From Xanthostigma xanthostigma (lineage: Eukaryota; Arthropoda; Insecta; Raphidioptera; Raphidiidae): a stretch of DNA of 64,000 nt. The DNA lies in contig OY754470.1 of the NCBI GenBank assembly GCA_963575645.1, positions 27,572,501 through 27,636,500 of the forward strand, written 5' to 3'. The notes below the pieces were generated by a model. The model worked only from the letters and a program-made list of their open reading frames with translations, was not told the origin of the DNA and made no database searches. Below are positions 44,691 to 55,417 of this stretch, piece after piece; position 1 is the stretch's first letter; every line of letters begins with the position of its first letter. The translations under genes were made by a program, and so were the position numbers.

Positions 44691-44977
44691 GTACATGTTA
44701 CTGCGTTCTTTAAATCTGTGCAATCGTTTTAAAAACGCGTTTCTCATCTCTAGCCTGCCCTTGTATAAGTAAGATCGTTAGACAAGTAGAACAGCCTAGA
44801 AACGTAGGGAACGTCCCGCGAGGCTGGACGACATGACGTACAACACAAACACCTTTGGTGATGAGGGTGGCGAGGTATGAGGAATGAGGGCGGTTCTGAG
44901 CTGCGAGAAATGCCATGTGTGTCACCGTATCTACATCCTTCCGATACGTTTCCAAATTCGTGAGCGTATTGCAAATT

Positions 44978-45202
44978 AAATAAAATATAGTTTAAAAAAA
45001 ACTAAAAAACACGCTTTATATCGGACTAAAAAGTAAAAAATAATTGTTTTAAAATAAGCTTAAAAAGCGTGGGGCGCTTTGTTCCACATTTTCGTACATC
45101 GAGCGCCCAACGCTTTTTAAGCTTATTTTAAAACAATTATTTTTTACTTTTTAGTCCGATATAAAGCGTGTTTTTTAGTTTTTTTTAAACTATATTTTAT
45201 TT
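44978..45202. mobile_element. Near-perfect palindrome, ~98-bp arms
   Basis: The arms 44978-45075 and 45105-45202 are almost exact inverted copies (AAATAAAATATAGTTTAAAA, CACGCTTTATATCGGACTAA, AAGTAAAAAATAATTG, AATAAGCTTAAAAAGCG and their mirrors). The ~29-bp loop is TTTGTTCCACATTTTCGTAC-centred. The AAGTAAAAAATAATTG core is shared with the hairpins at 4245-4728 and 23032-23530, suggesting related elements. Confidence 0.85.
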
Positions 45203-45215
45203 TTCACTTTTTAGT

Positions 45216-45514
45216 GAGGATCTATAAAAGAATTTATTAATCCTGGGGGTCCTAATAAGGATAATGGGAAACTGTTATCAAATTATTGCATTGTCATCGG
45301 TCCTTGATACGTATGCAAAGTTTCAAATTAATCAGACTTCGGGAAATTGGTGAAAATAAAGCGTTTACTACAGAGGATCTATAAAAGAATTTATTAATCC
45401 TGGGGGTCCTAATAAGGATAATGGGAAACTGTTATCAAATTATTGCATTGTCATCGGTCCTTGATACGTATGCAAAGTTTCAAATTAATCAGACTTCGGG
45501 AAATTGGTGAAAAT
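45216..45514. repeat. Exact 142-bp direct duplication
   Basis: 45216-45357 and 45373-45514 show no difference by eye, 157 bp apart and separated by AAAGCGTTTACTACA. The left copy is attached to the palindrome at 44978-45202. After the right copy come ATACA-rich repeats (45538-45590) and a second AAAGCGTTTAAAAAA (45606), so the duplication looks like two overlapping ends of one element. The lack of divergence implies a recent event. Confidence 0.88.
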
Positions 45515-45796
45515 TATGCTCAAAGATTCCGTTACACATAGTTACATACATAGTTAGATACATACAACATACATACAACATACATATTTACAACCCAAAC
45601 TAATATAAAGCGTTTAAAAAAAAACTATTTGCAAATTCCTTACTAGACTGTAGCTATCTTTTGATCAATAGCTCAGTTAATTCATTCAATCATTTTAGTA
45701 TCTAATTCATTAATTATTGCCGGTTATGGTTTTAAAACTAGATTCGTAATTTTGAAATCACTTATTAATAAAAAAATGTAATTTAATTATTTTATC

Positions 45797-46735
45797 ATTC
45801 CAACACCGTAGGTACTAATTTGGATCAAAATTCACTTTCAATATTTTTTCGTTTTGAGATTACGCGAATTAAAGTCTAGCTACTGTTTGCAACAATTGTT
45901 AAAAAACACACATTGTTACATCGCTATATTAGAAAAAATTATATTAAAAATAATGTCACCGTGTGATATGAACCCCCAATATTTCTACTATCGCGGCGGA
46001 CTGAGTTACATTATTCTACAGTGACACAACTATCAGTCATTTTAATATTTATGGCAATTTGTAACTGTTTTTTTCATATCATGCGAGAGAGATATGAACC
46101 TTCACAGAAGTGAAAGTTATGAGTGAATCACAGGGGTTTTTACCGAATTACCCGAATCCAACAAACATATTTTGGAAAAAGTCTGTGCGTCTGTTAGGTT
46201 GTTTGTACGTAAACACAAATGGATGAGCGAATTGAAATCAAATTTTGGGAGGATAATGATATATGAGAAAATATATTTTTGGGGAAAATCGACCTATATA
46301 CAAAAGAGATTTTACGCTATAACGTTGTTTTTTATATAATTATTGTATTCTTTTCATAACGATTTATTATTCTTTTTATTTTTACAAGAAAGTTTGTAAA
46401 AACATTTTTTTCTCAAGTTTGTAGTTTCAGAAATATTTTGAAAAAAAATCTGCTGTTCTTTTGTTCTGAAGGTTTGTCAGAAATAAATTAGTGCATGCTT
46501 TGGTTTTTACATGACGTGAAACATATTATGCAGGTAACCATGCAAACGAATAGCAAATATCATATTTTAATACTAGCCGTTACCTGCGTCACCACTTACC
46601 GCTCTCGATAACAGACATTTTATTTTCCTTACCTATTATACTATATCAAATGTCAATATTTTTGAAATTGGAATGATTCCGTCACTCAAATGGATGGAAT
46701 TGTTTTATTTACTATTCACTTCACTATACACATTA
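45797..46735. repeat. Dispersed repeat, copy B of the 43645 family
   Basis: Diverged copy: TTTTTTCGTTTTGAGATTAC, CTCTGTGCGTCTGTTAGG-like text, TGGATGAGCGAATTGAAATC, AAATTTTGGGAGGATAATG and the ACTAGCCGTTACCTGCGTCA segment at 46573. An insertion of about 230 bp (45900-46130) separates the start from the remainder. Confidence 0.65.
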
Positions 46736-47517
46736 AATGCGACAAAATTCCTTCACATTTTTACTTGTAGTTTAAACAAATAAACTATTTATTATTAAAC
46801 AATTAAATGCTAAGTAAATCAAGTTTACAAACTATTTATTTCTTTGTTATGAAAAAATATAATCTTTGTTATCCTACAAACTGTTTAGCGACAATTGAAC
46901 GTAGGTACTTTATTGAAGTGCCTCACAGTGTAATAAGCAGGATCCATAGAAATACATAAAGGCTGGATTTTCTACACAAGAATTCAGAACTAGTCATGAA
47001 CCACAAATCAAGAAAGAGATAGTTTTCTGTTGAAAATGACTCGCAGAAACTAAACTATGTCAATTTCGAGATAATATTCACATGATATGATAAATCCTTT
47101 AATTCGGAACATTTTTCGGGATATATGTATTACGGGACACGGGGCTTCAATCCGGGACTGTCACGGAAAATCCGGGAAGTATGCTCACCTTAATAATAAC
47201 AATAGGTAATAATAGATTTATTTTAAAGGACTACAGTATACAGTATTAAAAGCGACATATACAAGAGTTTTATAAATTAGGTAATTTACATGTTGCGCTG
47301 ATTTTATATTTTCAGGCAGCTTTTAAGCGACTGCAGGGCACTCATAAGGTGTTAAGACAAGAATATAGACTATTTTTAGAGCAACTAAAAGCCGCTCCAC
47401 ACTAGGCTAGAATTTAGAAATACTTATAAACATGTAGTCAACCGACCAGTTAATGGATAACCAAGGTTTTACTGTACATAAGTTTGTCCCTTTTTATTTA
47501 CATCATGACCTTTCCTT
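46736..47517. other. No gene recognised
   Basis: AT-rich; no supported gene. GCCGCTCCACACTAGGCTAG at 47389 echoes the end of the adjacent MITE family. Confidence 0.4.
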
Positions 47518-47958
47518 AAGGCCGCTGCGCACGAGGCTAGAAATGCTGCTAGGAGTTCTGCTGGCTGGTAGGCTGGGTATGAAGCTGGAAATGCTATCAC
47601 TGCGGGCTTACCTGCTAGCTCACAAGGTAGGTTTTAAAACAGGGGCTATTTTCCATGCTAGGCCCGCTGCTAGGTATGAGAAAGAACCAATCAGGAAGCA
47701 TTAACTTGTCACGTGGGCGACTTGAACTAACGCCCACAAACCAACATTGCGTCATTCTGCTCAGACACGTTTCGCTCTGTGTTTATGTTTGAACTGTCAC
47801 TGCGCGCGCACCAGATCTATCCACGAAGCAAGCTTCAAAAGACGTCTCGTGTGAAGCGAGCACATAAAAAAAATTAAACAAAAACCAGCGCTAGAAAGCT
47901 AGTAGTCAAATCTAGCAAGGAATCCAGCGGCAAATCCAGCCTCGTGTACAGCGGCCTT
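47518..47958. mobile_element. MITE (AAGGCCGCTGC family), copy 1
   Basis: About 441 bp with ends AAGGCCGCTGCGCACGAGGC and CTCGTGTACAGCGGCCTT as inverted repeats. TTAA overlaps the left border. The interior holds CACAAACCAACAT, TTTCGCTCTGTGTTTAT and GACGTCTCGTGTGAAGCGAG, all found in opposite order and orientation in the copy at 58335-59032. No coding capacity. Confidence 0.8.
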
Positions 47959-48401
47959 TAGTTAATACAGTTATCCTTTAACTGATAGTTTATATTGTTG
48001 CGCATTTTTTACCCCACAATGTTACGTCTATGGAATTTCTAGAAAAGTCTACTAAACGCTCGGAGGTCAACGGACAAACAATGAACGCAGGTAACGGACA
48101 TCCGACCGTTAGAGGCGCCCACGCATATAACGACAAGCAACAATGAATGCAGGTAGCCGGCACCAGGCCGTAGAGACCCGAACGAGTAGAGAGGACAGGA
48201 AATCGCAATTCGAACGTTCTGAAACATAGACCAAAATCTATATAAGGCGGCCAGAGGTTTGGTTGAGTTTAGTCAGTTGAGTGCAGTCAGTAACAGCGTG
48301 TTAACAGTGGAGTGGACGTACAGTCGGTTACAGATAACTGTGTCACATAAATTATTGTGCATGCTCTGGCATTACAACATAAATTCCGTTAATCTGTTTA
48401 A

Positions 48402-50089
48402 CCCTGCTGTTCTCCTCGGGTCTATATGACCCAAAATCATATTGATGACTTAGTAACTTTTTTGTTTCTTAATATTTTTACCTGATATTTTGTGACTTTG
48501 TCTCTTGCTTGATCTAGTTAAGATGCCTCTATAGGTTTTTAAAAGATACATTTAGAATTTTTTTTATATATGATTGTTACACAAATACTCCATGGGTCAA
48601 TATGACCCAAAATTAAATTTGACTGGTAGAGCGGATATTAACATTATGTTTAGTTACATTATCTAATATCTGCAAATTTGATTGTTTTGCTGATATCAAA
48701 CGTGTGCTAGCATGTGTTTTCAATAGCAGAGAAGTTTGAAAGAATTCCTGAATGTCTGTATTACGGTTTGACAATAAAGATGATCGTCAAGAAAGAAGGC
48801 TGCTTGATAAGCTGGCTCCCATAAGAGATTTTTGGGAAAAATGGGTTGAAATACTACCAAAATTATATAATGCCGGAGAAAATGTGACTGTAGATGAACA
48901 ATTGGTTGCCTTTAGAGGTCGATGTCCCTTCAAGCAATACATCCCAACCAAGCCGGCAAAATATGGCATCAAAATATGGACGCTTTGTGATAGTGCAAGC
49001 TTTTATGCCCTTGGTGTTCAAGTATATACAGGAAAAGCGCCTGGTCAAGCAGCAGAAAAGAATCAAGGTATGCGAGTAGTTTTAGATCTCACTTACGGAT
49101 TATCTGGACAGAATGTGACTTGCGATAATTTGTTTACATCGTACAAGTTGGGTCAAATGCTCCTCAAAAGAAAATTTACGATGTAGGGACTGCCAGTAAG
49201 AACAAACTTGAGCTGCCTGTCATGGGAGTAAATAAAAATATACATAGCTCTAACTTTTATTTTACTAAGGATACCACAGTGGTTTCATACATTCCAAAAA
49301 AAAATATAAGAAAGTCATACTAATAAGCACACTTCACATTAGTAAACAAATAAGCGAGAGAGATGACAAAAAGCCACAAATTATACTTGACTATAATTCT
49401 ACAAGAGGAGCAGTTGACACACTGGATCAGCTAAATGGAACCTACACTTGCAAACGAAAAACAAATCGGTGGCCTATGATTTTGTTTTATAATATCTTAG
49501 ATACCGCAGTGCTTATAACGCTTTAGTATTATGGCGCGAAATAAATCCAGATTGGAATAAACACGTTTTATTTAGAAGAAGAATATTTTTAGAGCAACTA
49601 GGCAAGCAACTGGTAGATCCCTACATTTCTTCAAGAAAACATCTCCCTCGCACTGAACAAGCTGCCACTATTGTAGCTAATATTCAAGGAAAATTAGTTG
49701 AAGAAATAGGTGCACCAGTACTTGGGACCAGTAACAAAAATAAACGAGCTCGCTGCAAATTTTGTCCCCCAAAATGTGACAACAGAACCAACATGACTTG
49801 TTGTAAATGCACCAAATATTTGTGTAAAGCTCACGTGACATAATATTGTCCTGACTGCAAGAAGTAATATTTATAAATTATATTATAATAATGAGAAAAA
49901 ATCTATTCTGTTCTTTTCTAAAATTAGTTTTTTTGATTTTTGTTACAGCTAAAAACGATGTATTGAAAAAATAAAGTTTATAGTGCACAAAAGTTTAAGT
50001 TATTTTGAGCTGATTTTGTATTTCAGATATCGGGTCACTATGACCCGAAGGAGTACAAGTGTATAGTTTGACCGAGGAGAACAGCAGGG
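48402..50089 (+). mobile_element. piggyBac-like DNA transposon, decayed
   Basis: 1688 bp with perfect 18-bp terminal inverted repeats CCCTGCTGTTCTCCTCGG / CCGAGGAGAACAGCAGGG, flanked by TTAA at 48398-48401 and 50090-50093, the diagnostic piggyBac target. Subterminal palindromes of the form GGGTCNNTATGACCC lie at 48418-48432, 48594-48608 and 50032-50046. The transposase gene inside is 5'-truncated and frameshifted, but the ends look intact, so it could be moved by a transposase supplied from elsewhere. Confidence 0.93.
48710..49867 (+). pseudogene. piggyBac transposase pseudogene
   Basis: Homology starts around 48710 and becomes clear at LRFDNKDDRQER and DKLAPIRDFWEKW (48752-48850). The DDE-type core is recognisable: DEQLVAFRGRCPFKQYIP with the first catalytic Asp (48895), CDNLFTSYKLG with the second (49120), and, in another frame, DYNSTRGAVDTLDQL with the third (about 49390). 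The C-terminal cysteine-rich domain CKFCPPKC...CCKCTKYLCKAH ends at an in-frame TAA (49841) followed by YCPDCKK and the presumed original stop at 49865-49867. Frameshifts occur before 49190 (frame ends at 49186), near 49320 and near 49500. The N-terminal ~150-200 residues are missing. It cannot make transposase. Confidence 0.9.
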
Positions 50090-50761
50090 TTAAATAAATA
50101 TAACTCTAGTGAGTGATTCTAAATAAATAACTTATAGTGAATAGACAATTGCGCTGATAAACTCTGTGTTGTGTTTTAGTGTGTTGTGAATATTTCTTTG
50201 TACATAATTCTTTATTCTCTGTTACTTTGTCTTACATTGTATAATTTAGAACTATTAGTTTTATTTCTGTTAACGTTATACGCTTTCGTTTGTGTGTTTT
50301 TACTGTTTGTTAAACAGTTAACATTGTAAATAAATAATTTCCGCCACAGACTACAGCAGTTTTGTTACAATATTCAAGTTGGACATGGACCAGTTAGTCA
50401 TGTGTGCTAAAGTTCACACTGTCACCTCACCAATATATGAGGTTTACTTTTCTGGCCACGTAGTGATTCTATTGTAGGAGTAATGTTTAAATGTGTGTGT
50501 ACGTGTGTTTGTGTCAACACATGTACACCGTAAATACACAGATGCTCATCTTTTTATGTTGCATAGGCCCTTTATTACAGTCCCTGGCCATAAGAGATGA
50601 AAAACTTTTGACGTGGACAAGTTTTCTCATTCAGATCTTGTTAGTGCATAATATCTAGATTCTGAAGCAGATATTTTCAATCGTTTTTATTTTATTACTA
50701 GTGCTATCACCAAGGTGAGAGCAACGATTTGTCTCGCCTTGATCTGTAAGACTATAGTGGC

Positions 50762-51315
50762 CATATTCACCAAACCTAAGTAGTTATTTATTCGGTTTAT
50801 TTGTTCTTATCGTCCGAATAAATAGCGATATTTCAATTCACCAAGCATAATTATGTTTACTGCATGTATAAATCTATTCTGTCTTACTTCTAGGGTATAA
50901 AATTTTATTCGCTGATAAAATAATAATGGCCGCCACATAGATCATAATACCTAACCTATAAGCGTGGAGTATTATATCTACAATTTGTTCTTGTGAATTA
51001 TGTTTATTAACCTTTAGTGAAGTGTATAGTTGTAAAACATTAATGTTGGTGGAAGTTGTGTGTGCAATTAGATTAGGATAAAACATTATTATTTTATGAA
51101 ATTGGTTGTTTTGACGTCTACACTAACGCAATCGGTCGGATTTTTGAGTGAACGTCACAATATTCAACAAAAATATCCAGGAGTATAGTGCAATGTGTAT
51201 TTTTTCGTCAACTAACTATTTTACGTGATAATATGCTTGGTGAATTGGAAATAAATTTTAATGTAACGAATAAATTTCTTCCAAGATTAGTAATTTCTAT
51301 TTGATAAACATGCCC
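50762..51315 (+). mobile_element. MITE (CATATTCACCAAAC family), copy 2
   Basis: Begins GCCATATTCACCAAACCTAA and shares TAGTTATTTATTCGG, AATAAATAGCGAT, GGCCGCCACATAGATCATAA and TTAGTAA(T/C)TTCTATT with the inverted copy at 42470-42832. Its right half is longer, with an extra segment at 51060-51230. Confidence 0.7.
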
Positions 51316-52399
51316 ATAGATTGTATAAAATTATCGGAATCTCACCAGTCGACAAATAAGCTTCGTGAAAGTCAACAAAATTGTGGAATCAATAGCTAGT
51401 AGTACAACTGATTTTTTAGAATTAAGTTGATATCTGTTTTTGACTTCATTTGTTCTTTATAGTGTGTTGCATTACGTTAACAGAATTATGCTCAGTTGCA
51501 GAAAGCATTGTCAGGTTTGACAATGACCTTATGTTGTGACATGGAAAGCATTATAGAGTTTTAATCGATCCTGTTAAAAAAATAATTGATCGATCAAAAC
51601 GATATTTTTCTTAAACTATGTATACAGGTATTTAGAAGCGTTTTTTTGTACTTTGAAACAATGGTTTTATTCGCATTTTGATCAAAATTTAATTTAAATA
51701 GCGATATTTATCTATGTAGAACCAGCATTTGTTTTTGTGTGAGTACAATCTAATATTCTAGATAACAAGGAGATTGAATACGACATTAGACCGCTCCTGA
51801 TGTTAGGAAACTGAAACAATATGATCACAATCTAAGGTCATTGTCAAATGAAATTTTTTGACAATCCTTGCTGCAACTCACCAATAAAATGTCTCGCTGG
51901 ACTTCACAACAGAGGCTTGTGCCTCTGTTTTGAAAAAAAATATTTACCTAAACTTTGATTTTTGACTTGTTCTTTTACTACTTTTCGTATTCTATTTGGT
52001 CTCGAACTTTTATTATTTAGATATTCTCGTTCAAATCCATTATTTTTTTTTAATTTCGAAATCGCACAATGGGGCAAGTAGTATGCAAATTTTAAGACCA
52101 CACCTGTTGGTGATTCATTGAAAATTTAAAAACTACTTACATCGAAGGGATTCAATTCTTAAATAGCTTTTCGCTTACTCATCTCTTTCAAATCTCCGGT
52201 TCCCAAATTCTAATTTATGAACTAGTGAAATTATCAATTGATTTTGAATTTTTATTAAAAATAATAATTAAATGCAATCATGACAAAATAAGTACTAGGT
52301 TCATATAATTATGATAATTATTTGTTCTAAATAGTTGAATGAGCTGCGCAACACTTCGAGATGGACACTTTGTACCTATATGTTACGAGCATAATCGGC
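51316..52399. repeat. Gene-free; contains CACAATCTAAGGTCATTGTC family copy 2
   Basis: The block at about 51810-51890 (ATGATCACAATCTAAGGTCA, TTTTTTGACAATCCTTGCTG) is a copy of the family at 22730-22955. A short inverted pair GATCGATCAAAACGAT / AATCGATCCTG is nearby. The minus-strand frame at 51904-52101 is not recognised. Confidence 0.5.
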
Positions 52400-52559
52400 A
52401 GGATGTACAGAGTTGACACTGCCCGAGCATCATTGTTTGGAAAATCCCGAGAAAAAATATTGGTTGGAGAACAGTGGCAATAATTTTACAATTTTGAGAG
52501 AAGGGTACCCCTTTCTTACTTTTTCCATAAAAAAAAAAACAGAAATTGTTGACATATTG

Positions 52560-53350
52560 TTTACATGCGCCTTACACTTGAGGTTATTCTTACAGAAAAT
52601 CAATTCTGACCATTCCCACCTCTGTAGCATTTGTCGTTTAGAAGTTACAGCGTTTTTAAATCTTTCTCAAATAATATAAATAGGCGCTCATATCTCTGAA
52701 ACTAAAAGAGATACAGGGTTGCGGATGGTCGGAATCGATTCAGAATGACTTTGTTATTCTTATAAAAAAAATTGCGCTGAATCATTAATCGTTTAGAAGT
52801 TATAGCGTTTTTAAGTTTTTCTCTAATAATATGAGTAAACGTTCATATTTGCAAAACTAAAAGTGATACAGGGTTGCGGATGGTCGGAATCGATTCAGCT
52901 TGACTTTTTCTATAAGTCCGGTCAATATAAAGCAGGCCAAAAATCGTTTAGTGTCTTAAAAAGTTGCATATTGGCAAAACTCAAGAAACCATGAAACGTT
53001 TTACGATATTCGGAAAAATATATAAATTTTCCCGATATGGCTTCATATTGACGTGTCTTATAGAAAAAGTACGCTGAATCGAATAGGCCTAAGCACAAAT
53101 TCGTATCTTGATTAGTTTAGACGCTATGGCGCTTTAATGTGTAGAAAAAAACAGTTTAAATTGGCTATATCTCCAAAACTAAATGAGATACAAGGTTGCG
53201 GATGGTCGGAATCGATTTAGAATGACTTTTTCTATAAGTATGCATAATATCAAATGAATCAGAGTCAAAAATTTTCCAAAAGGGGACCCTTCTTTCAAAA
53301 TTTGAAAAATATGTAAATATCTCCGATATGCCTAATATTGACGTGTCTTA
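52560..53350. repeat. Degenerate tandem array, ~156-bp unit
   Basis: AGGGTTGCGGATGGTCGGAA and ATCGATT(C/T)AG(A/C) occur at 52715, 52871 and, as AAGGTTGCGG, 53192: spacings of 156 and 321 (about two units, the middle one lacking the motif). Companion motifs TTTAGAAGTTA(C/T)AGCGTTTTTAA, ATATCT(C)(C)(G/A)AAACTAAA and GACTTTTTCTATAAG repeat in phase. A four-unit decayed array. Confidence 0.75.
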
Positions 53351-54605
53351 TAGAAAAAAGTACCCTTTCCTTTATTTATCTGAGATTTCTGCGAAGTTTT
53401 CCGAGCAACGTTATGCAATGCTGACATTGTCTACGCAATGTCAACTCTGCAGTAGGTACAGCCTGCGGACTATGCTTATAACACATATATTATATACATA
53501 CATGTTTTGGCGGTGTGTGTTTGTGCAAGCGAGCGAGAGTTGTGTATTGTGACAGCTGATGGTTGGTGTTTGTCTTCCTAGAGTGCAGGGCTAACTAACA
53601 AACTAAGTACTTAGTAAAGATTCTGCTGCAATAATAAACGAAGCTCCAGTTCTGCGGTATTCTTGTAAACTTAACCTTTATGTGCACACCCGGAATTAGT
53701 AACGTCTTTTTATCACATATTTTTTTTTAATTTTTGTTTTATGTTTGCCTTTCTGATAGCGTCGCGAAATGTCTGCTCAGAAAAACAATTCTTATTTCAA
53801 TCTGACCAATAGTAGGAAAAAATCTCGATAAACTAAGTGTAATGTTTGTCAAATACCAATGCGAAACTCTGCGCATAATTTAATTTTTAACCGACTTATA
53901 AAAGAGGTTTTTATTTCGTCATACAATTACAGTGTAAACTCTATATAGCGACACTCAAGGGACTGTGCACTTTGTGGCGTTATTGAGAGTGGTCGTTAAA
54001 CGGAGAGAAGAAGTAATACATTAATATTTTTTTTACTATATAATATGTATTTACTCATAATATATAAAATTTACAACTGACCAACTCCCGCCTCTATTGC
54101 GCGTATATTAATAAAAGTTTTTACACAAACATTTTCTTTTACTCGCCATGTTCACAGTTTGCAAGTTTTTGGGCAACTAAGAATATGATAGCTTATCGAT
54201 AAGCAGTTGCGCTAAACGTATGAAAGATAATCCCAACAAGCAAATGGACGAATCTTCGGTACGCGTGATGCCGACAACAAAGCAACATAATAACAAACAA
54301 GTCCTGTTTATTACTTAATGGTCACCATTAAATAATAAAGAGGACTTGTTGCTCATGATACACTCTACGGTGAAGCCAAAAGAAAGGGTTATGAGTTTAG
54401 CAGGCTATGTAAGTATGTTTATATTTACGGATGTTCCACCGTAACGCCTAAACTATTCATCCGATTTTGATAAATAAGGTGTCAATCGATTCGTAATTAT
54501 GGCCCGGGTAACATAGGTTACATTTATTTTTGAATTTCGGTCCCAGAGGGGAGAAAATTGAAAAAAATAAAAAATAAGTTAAAAAAATAATTTAAATAAA
54601 AAATA
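53351..54605. other. No gene recognised
   Basis: AT-rich, nothing supported. CTATATAGCGACACTCAAGG at 53941 reads like the end of another dispersed repeat but no partner is present. Confidence 0.35.
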
Positions 54606-54830
54606 AGTTCAAAAATTAAAACCCGACTACTGAAAAGTATGAAACAAGACAATATTCTCATCTGAGGATAGCCGTGGTCGTATGCCATCTCATATACATG
54701 AGGCCTCTAGAGCTTAAGATCGCCCACTACTGTTAAAATGTAAAGTTTTGTTGGGGTAGGTGGCATATGACCAGATGAGAATATTTTCTTGTTTCATACT
54801 TTTCAGTAGTCGAGTGTTAGTTTTTGAACT
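54606..54830. mobile_element. MITE with 40+-bp TIRs, copy 2
   Basis: 225 bp. AAGTTCAAAAATTAAAACCC ... CTTTTCAGTAGTCGAGTG ... GAACT: same ends and subterminal ATCTGAGGATAGCCGTGGTC as 9737-9995, with a shorter middle. Closely preserved outer arms. Confidence 0.82.
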
Positions 54831-55417
54831 GTTTTTAGTAATAAACGCCGATATTTTCAAAACGATACAGGTACATTTTTATTAAACGTGTTTATTGTGA
54901 ACCCTATTCGATGTTATGATGTGGCTGTCAGTCTGTTAGCAGGGCAGTCCTGTGAGGATAACACAACACACCGTGAGGCACACAACACAAACACACACAC
55001 GCACATATTATATTTGATTACGCACGTGTGTGTGTGTGTGCGTGTTTGTGCGCGGGTGTTGATGTGCCCTCCTCACATATGTTTTGTCCTTCATGCGTGT
55101 CTCCTCCTCACAAAACCACGCTTCCTTTCATCTGTGTATTCAACGCTGTCTTACCGCTGAGGATTATTCAGTGCCAATATCTTATATTGTTGAGTTTTCT
55201 TGATCCGGCCTGAAGGTCGTGTATACTTTACTAAAATCTAGAAAATGCCGACATTTTGACGTTTACGATACTGACATAATCTTTTTATGTACGCTTTTGA
55301 TAAACCTACTTCCTAACCGGGTTTGGAAGTAAAATAATCAAAAGCAACAAATTCCTCATTATACCACTATACCGTGTCTTGATTCCCTAGATAATATTAG
55401 ATAGATGTAGACGGAGA
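54831..55417. repeat. Simple-sequence region (CA/GT repeats)
   Basis: (CA)n at 54980-55005 and (TG)n at 55026-55056. The 90-codon frame across it is low-complexity and rejected. No gene. Confidence 0.6.

Larger units (their letters stand above)
47996..50369 (+). repeat. Solo LTR interrupted by a piggyBac element
   Basis: TGTTGCGCATTTTTTACCCC ... GCAGTTTTGTTACA, flanked by ATAT at 47992-47995 and 50370-50373. Removing the piggyBac insertion with one TTAA leaves about 682 bp, an ordinary LTR length. CTATATAAGGCG at 48238 and GTAAATAAATAATTTCC near 50327 give TATA and poly(A) signals in the right order. It is of the same family as the minus-strand LTR at 38752-39351 (shared 3' end and GTACAGT..GTTACAGATAACTGTG block). 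No internal coding region adjoins it, so it is a solo LTR from recombination. Confidence 0.8.

Noticed and set aside
45216..45514. CRISPR-like direct repeats
   Set aside because: Only two copies of a 142-bp unit in an animal genome; it is a tandem duplication. No array of short regularly spaced repeats exists anywhere in the window.
54888..55213. Frames of 90 and 61 codons
   Set aside because: They run through CA/GT microsatellites and are low complexity.
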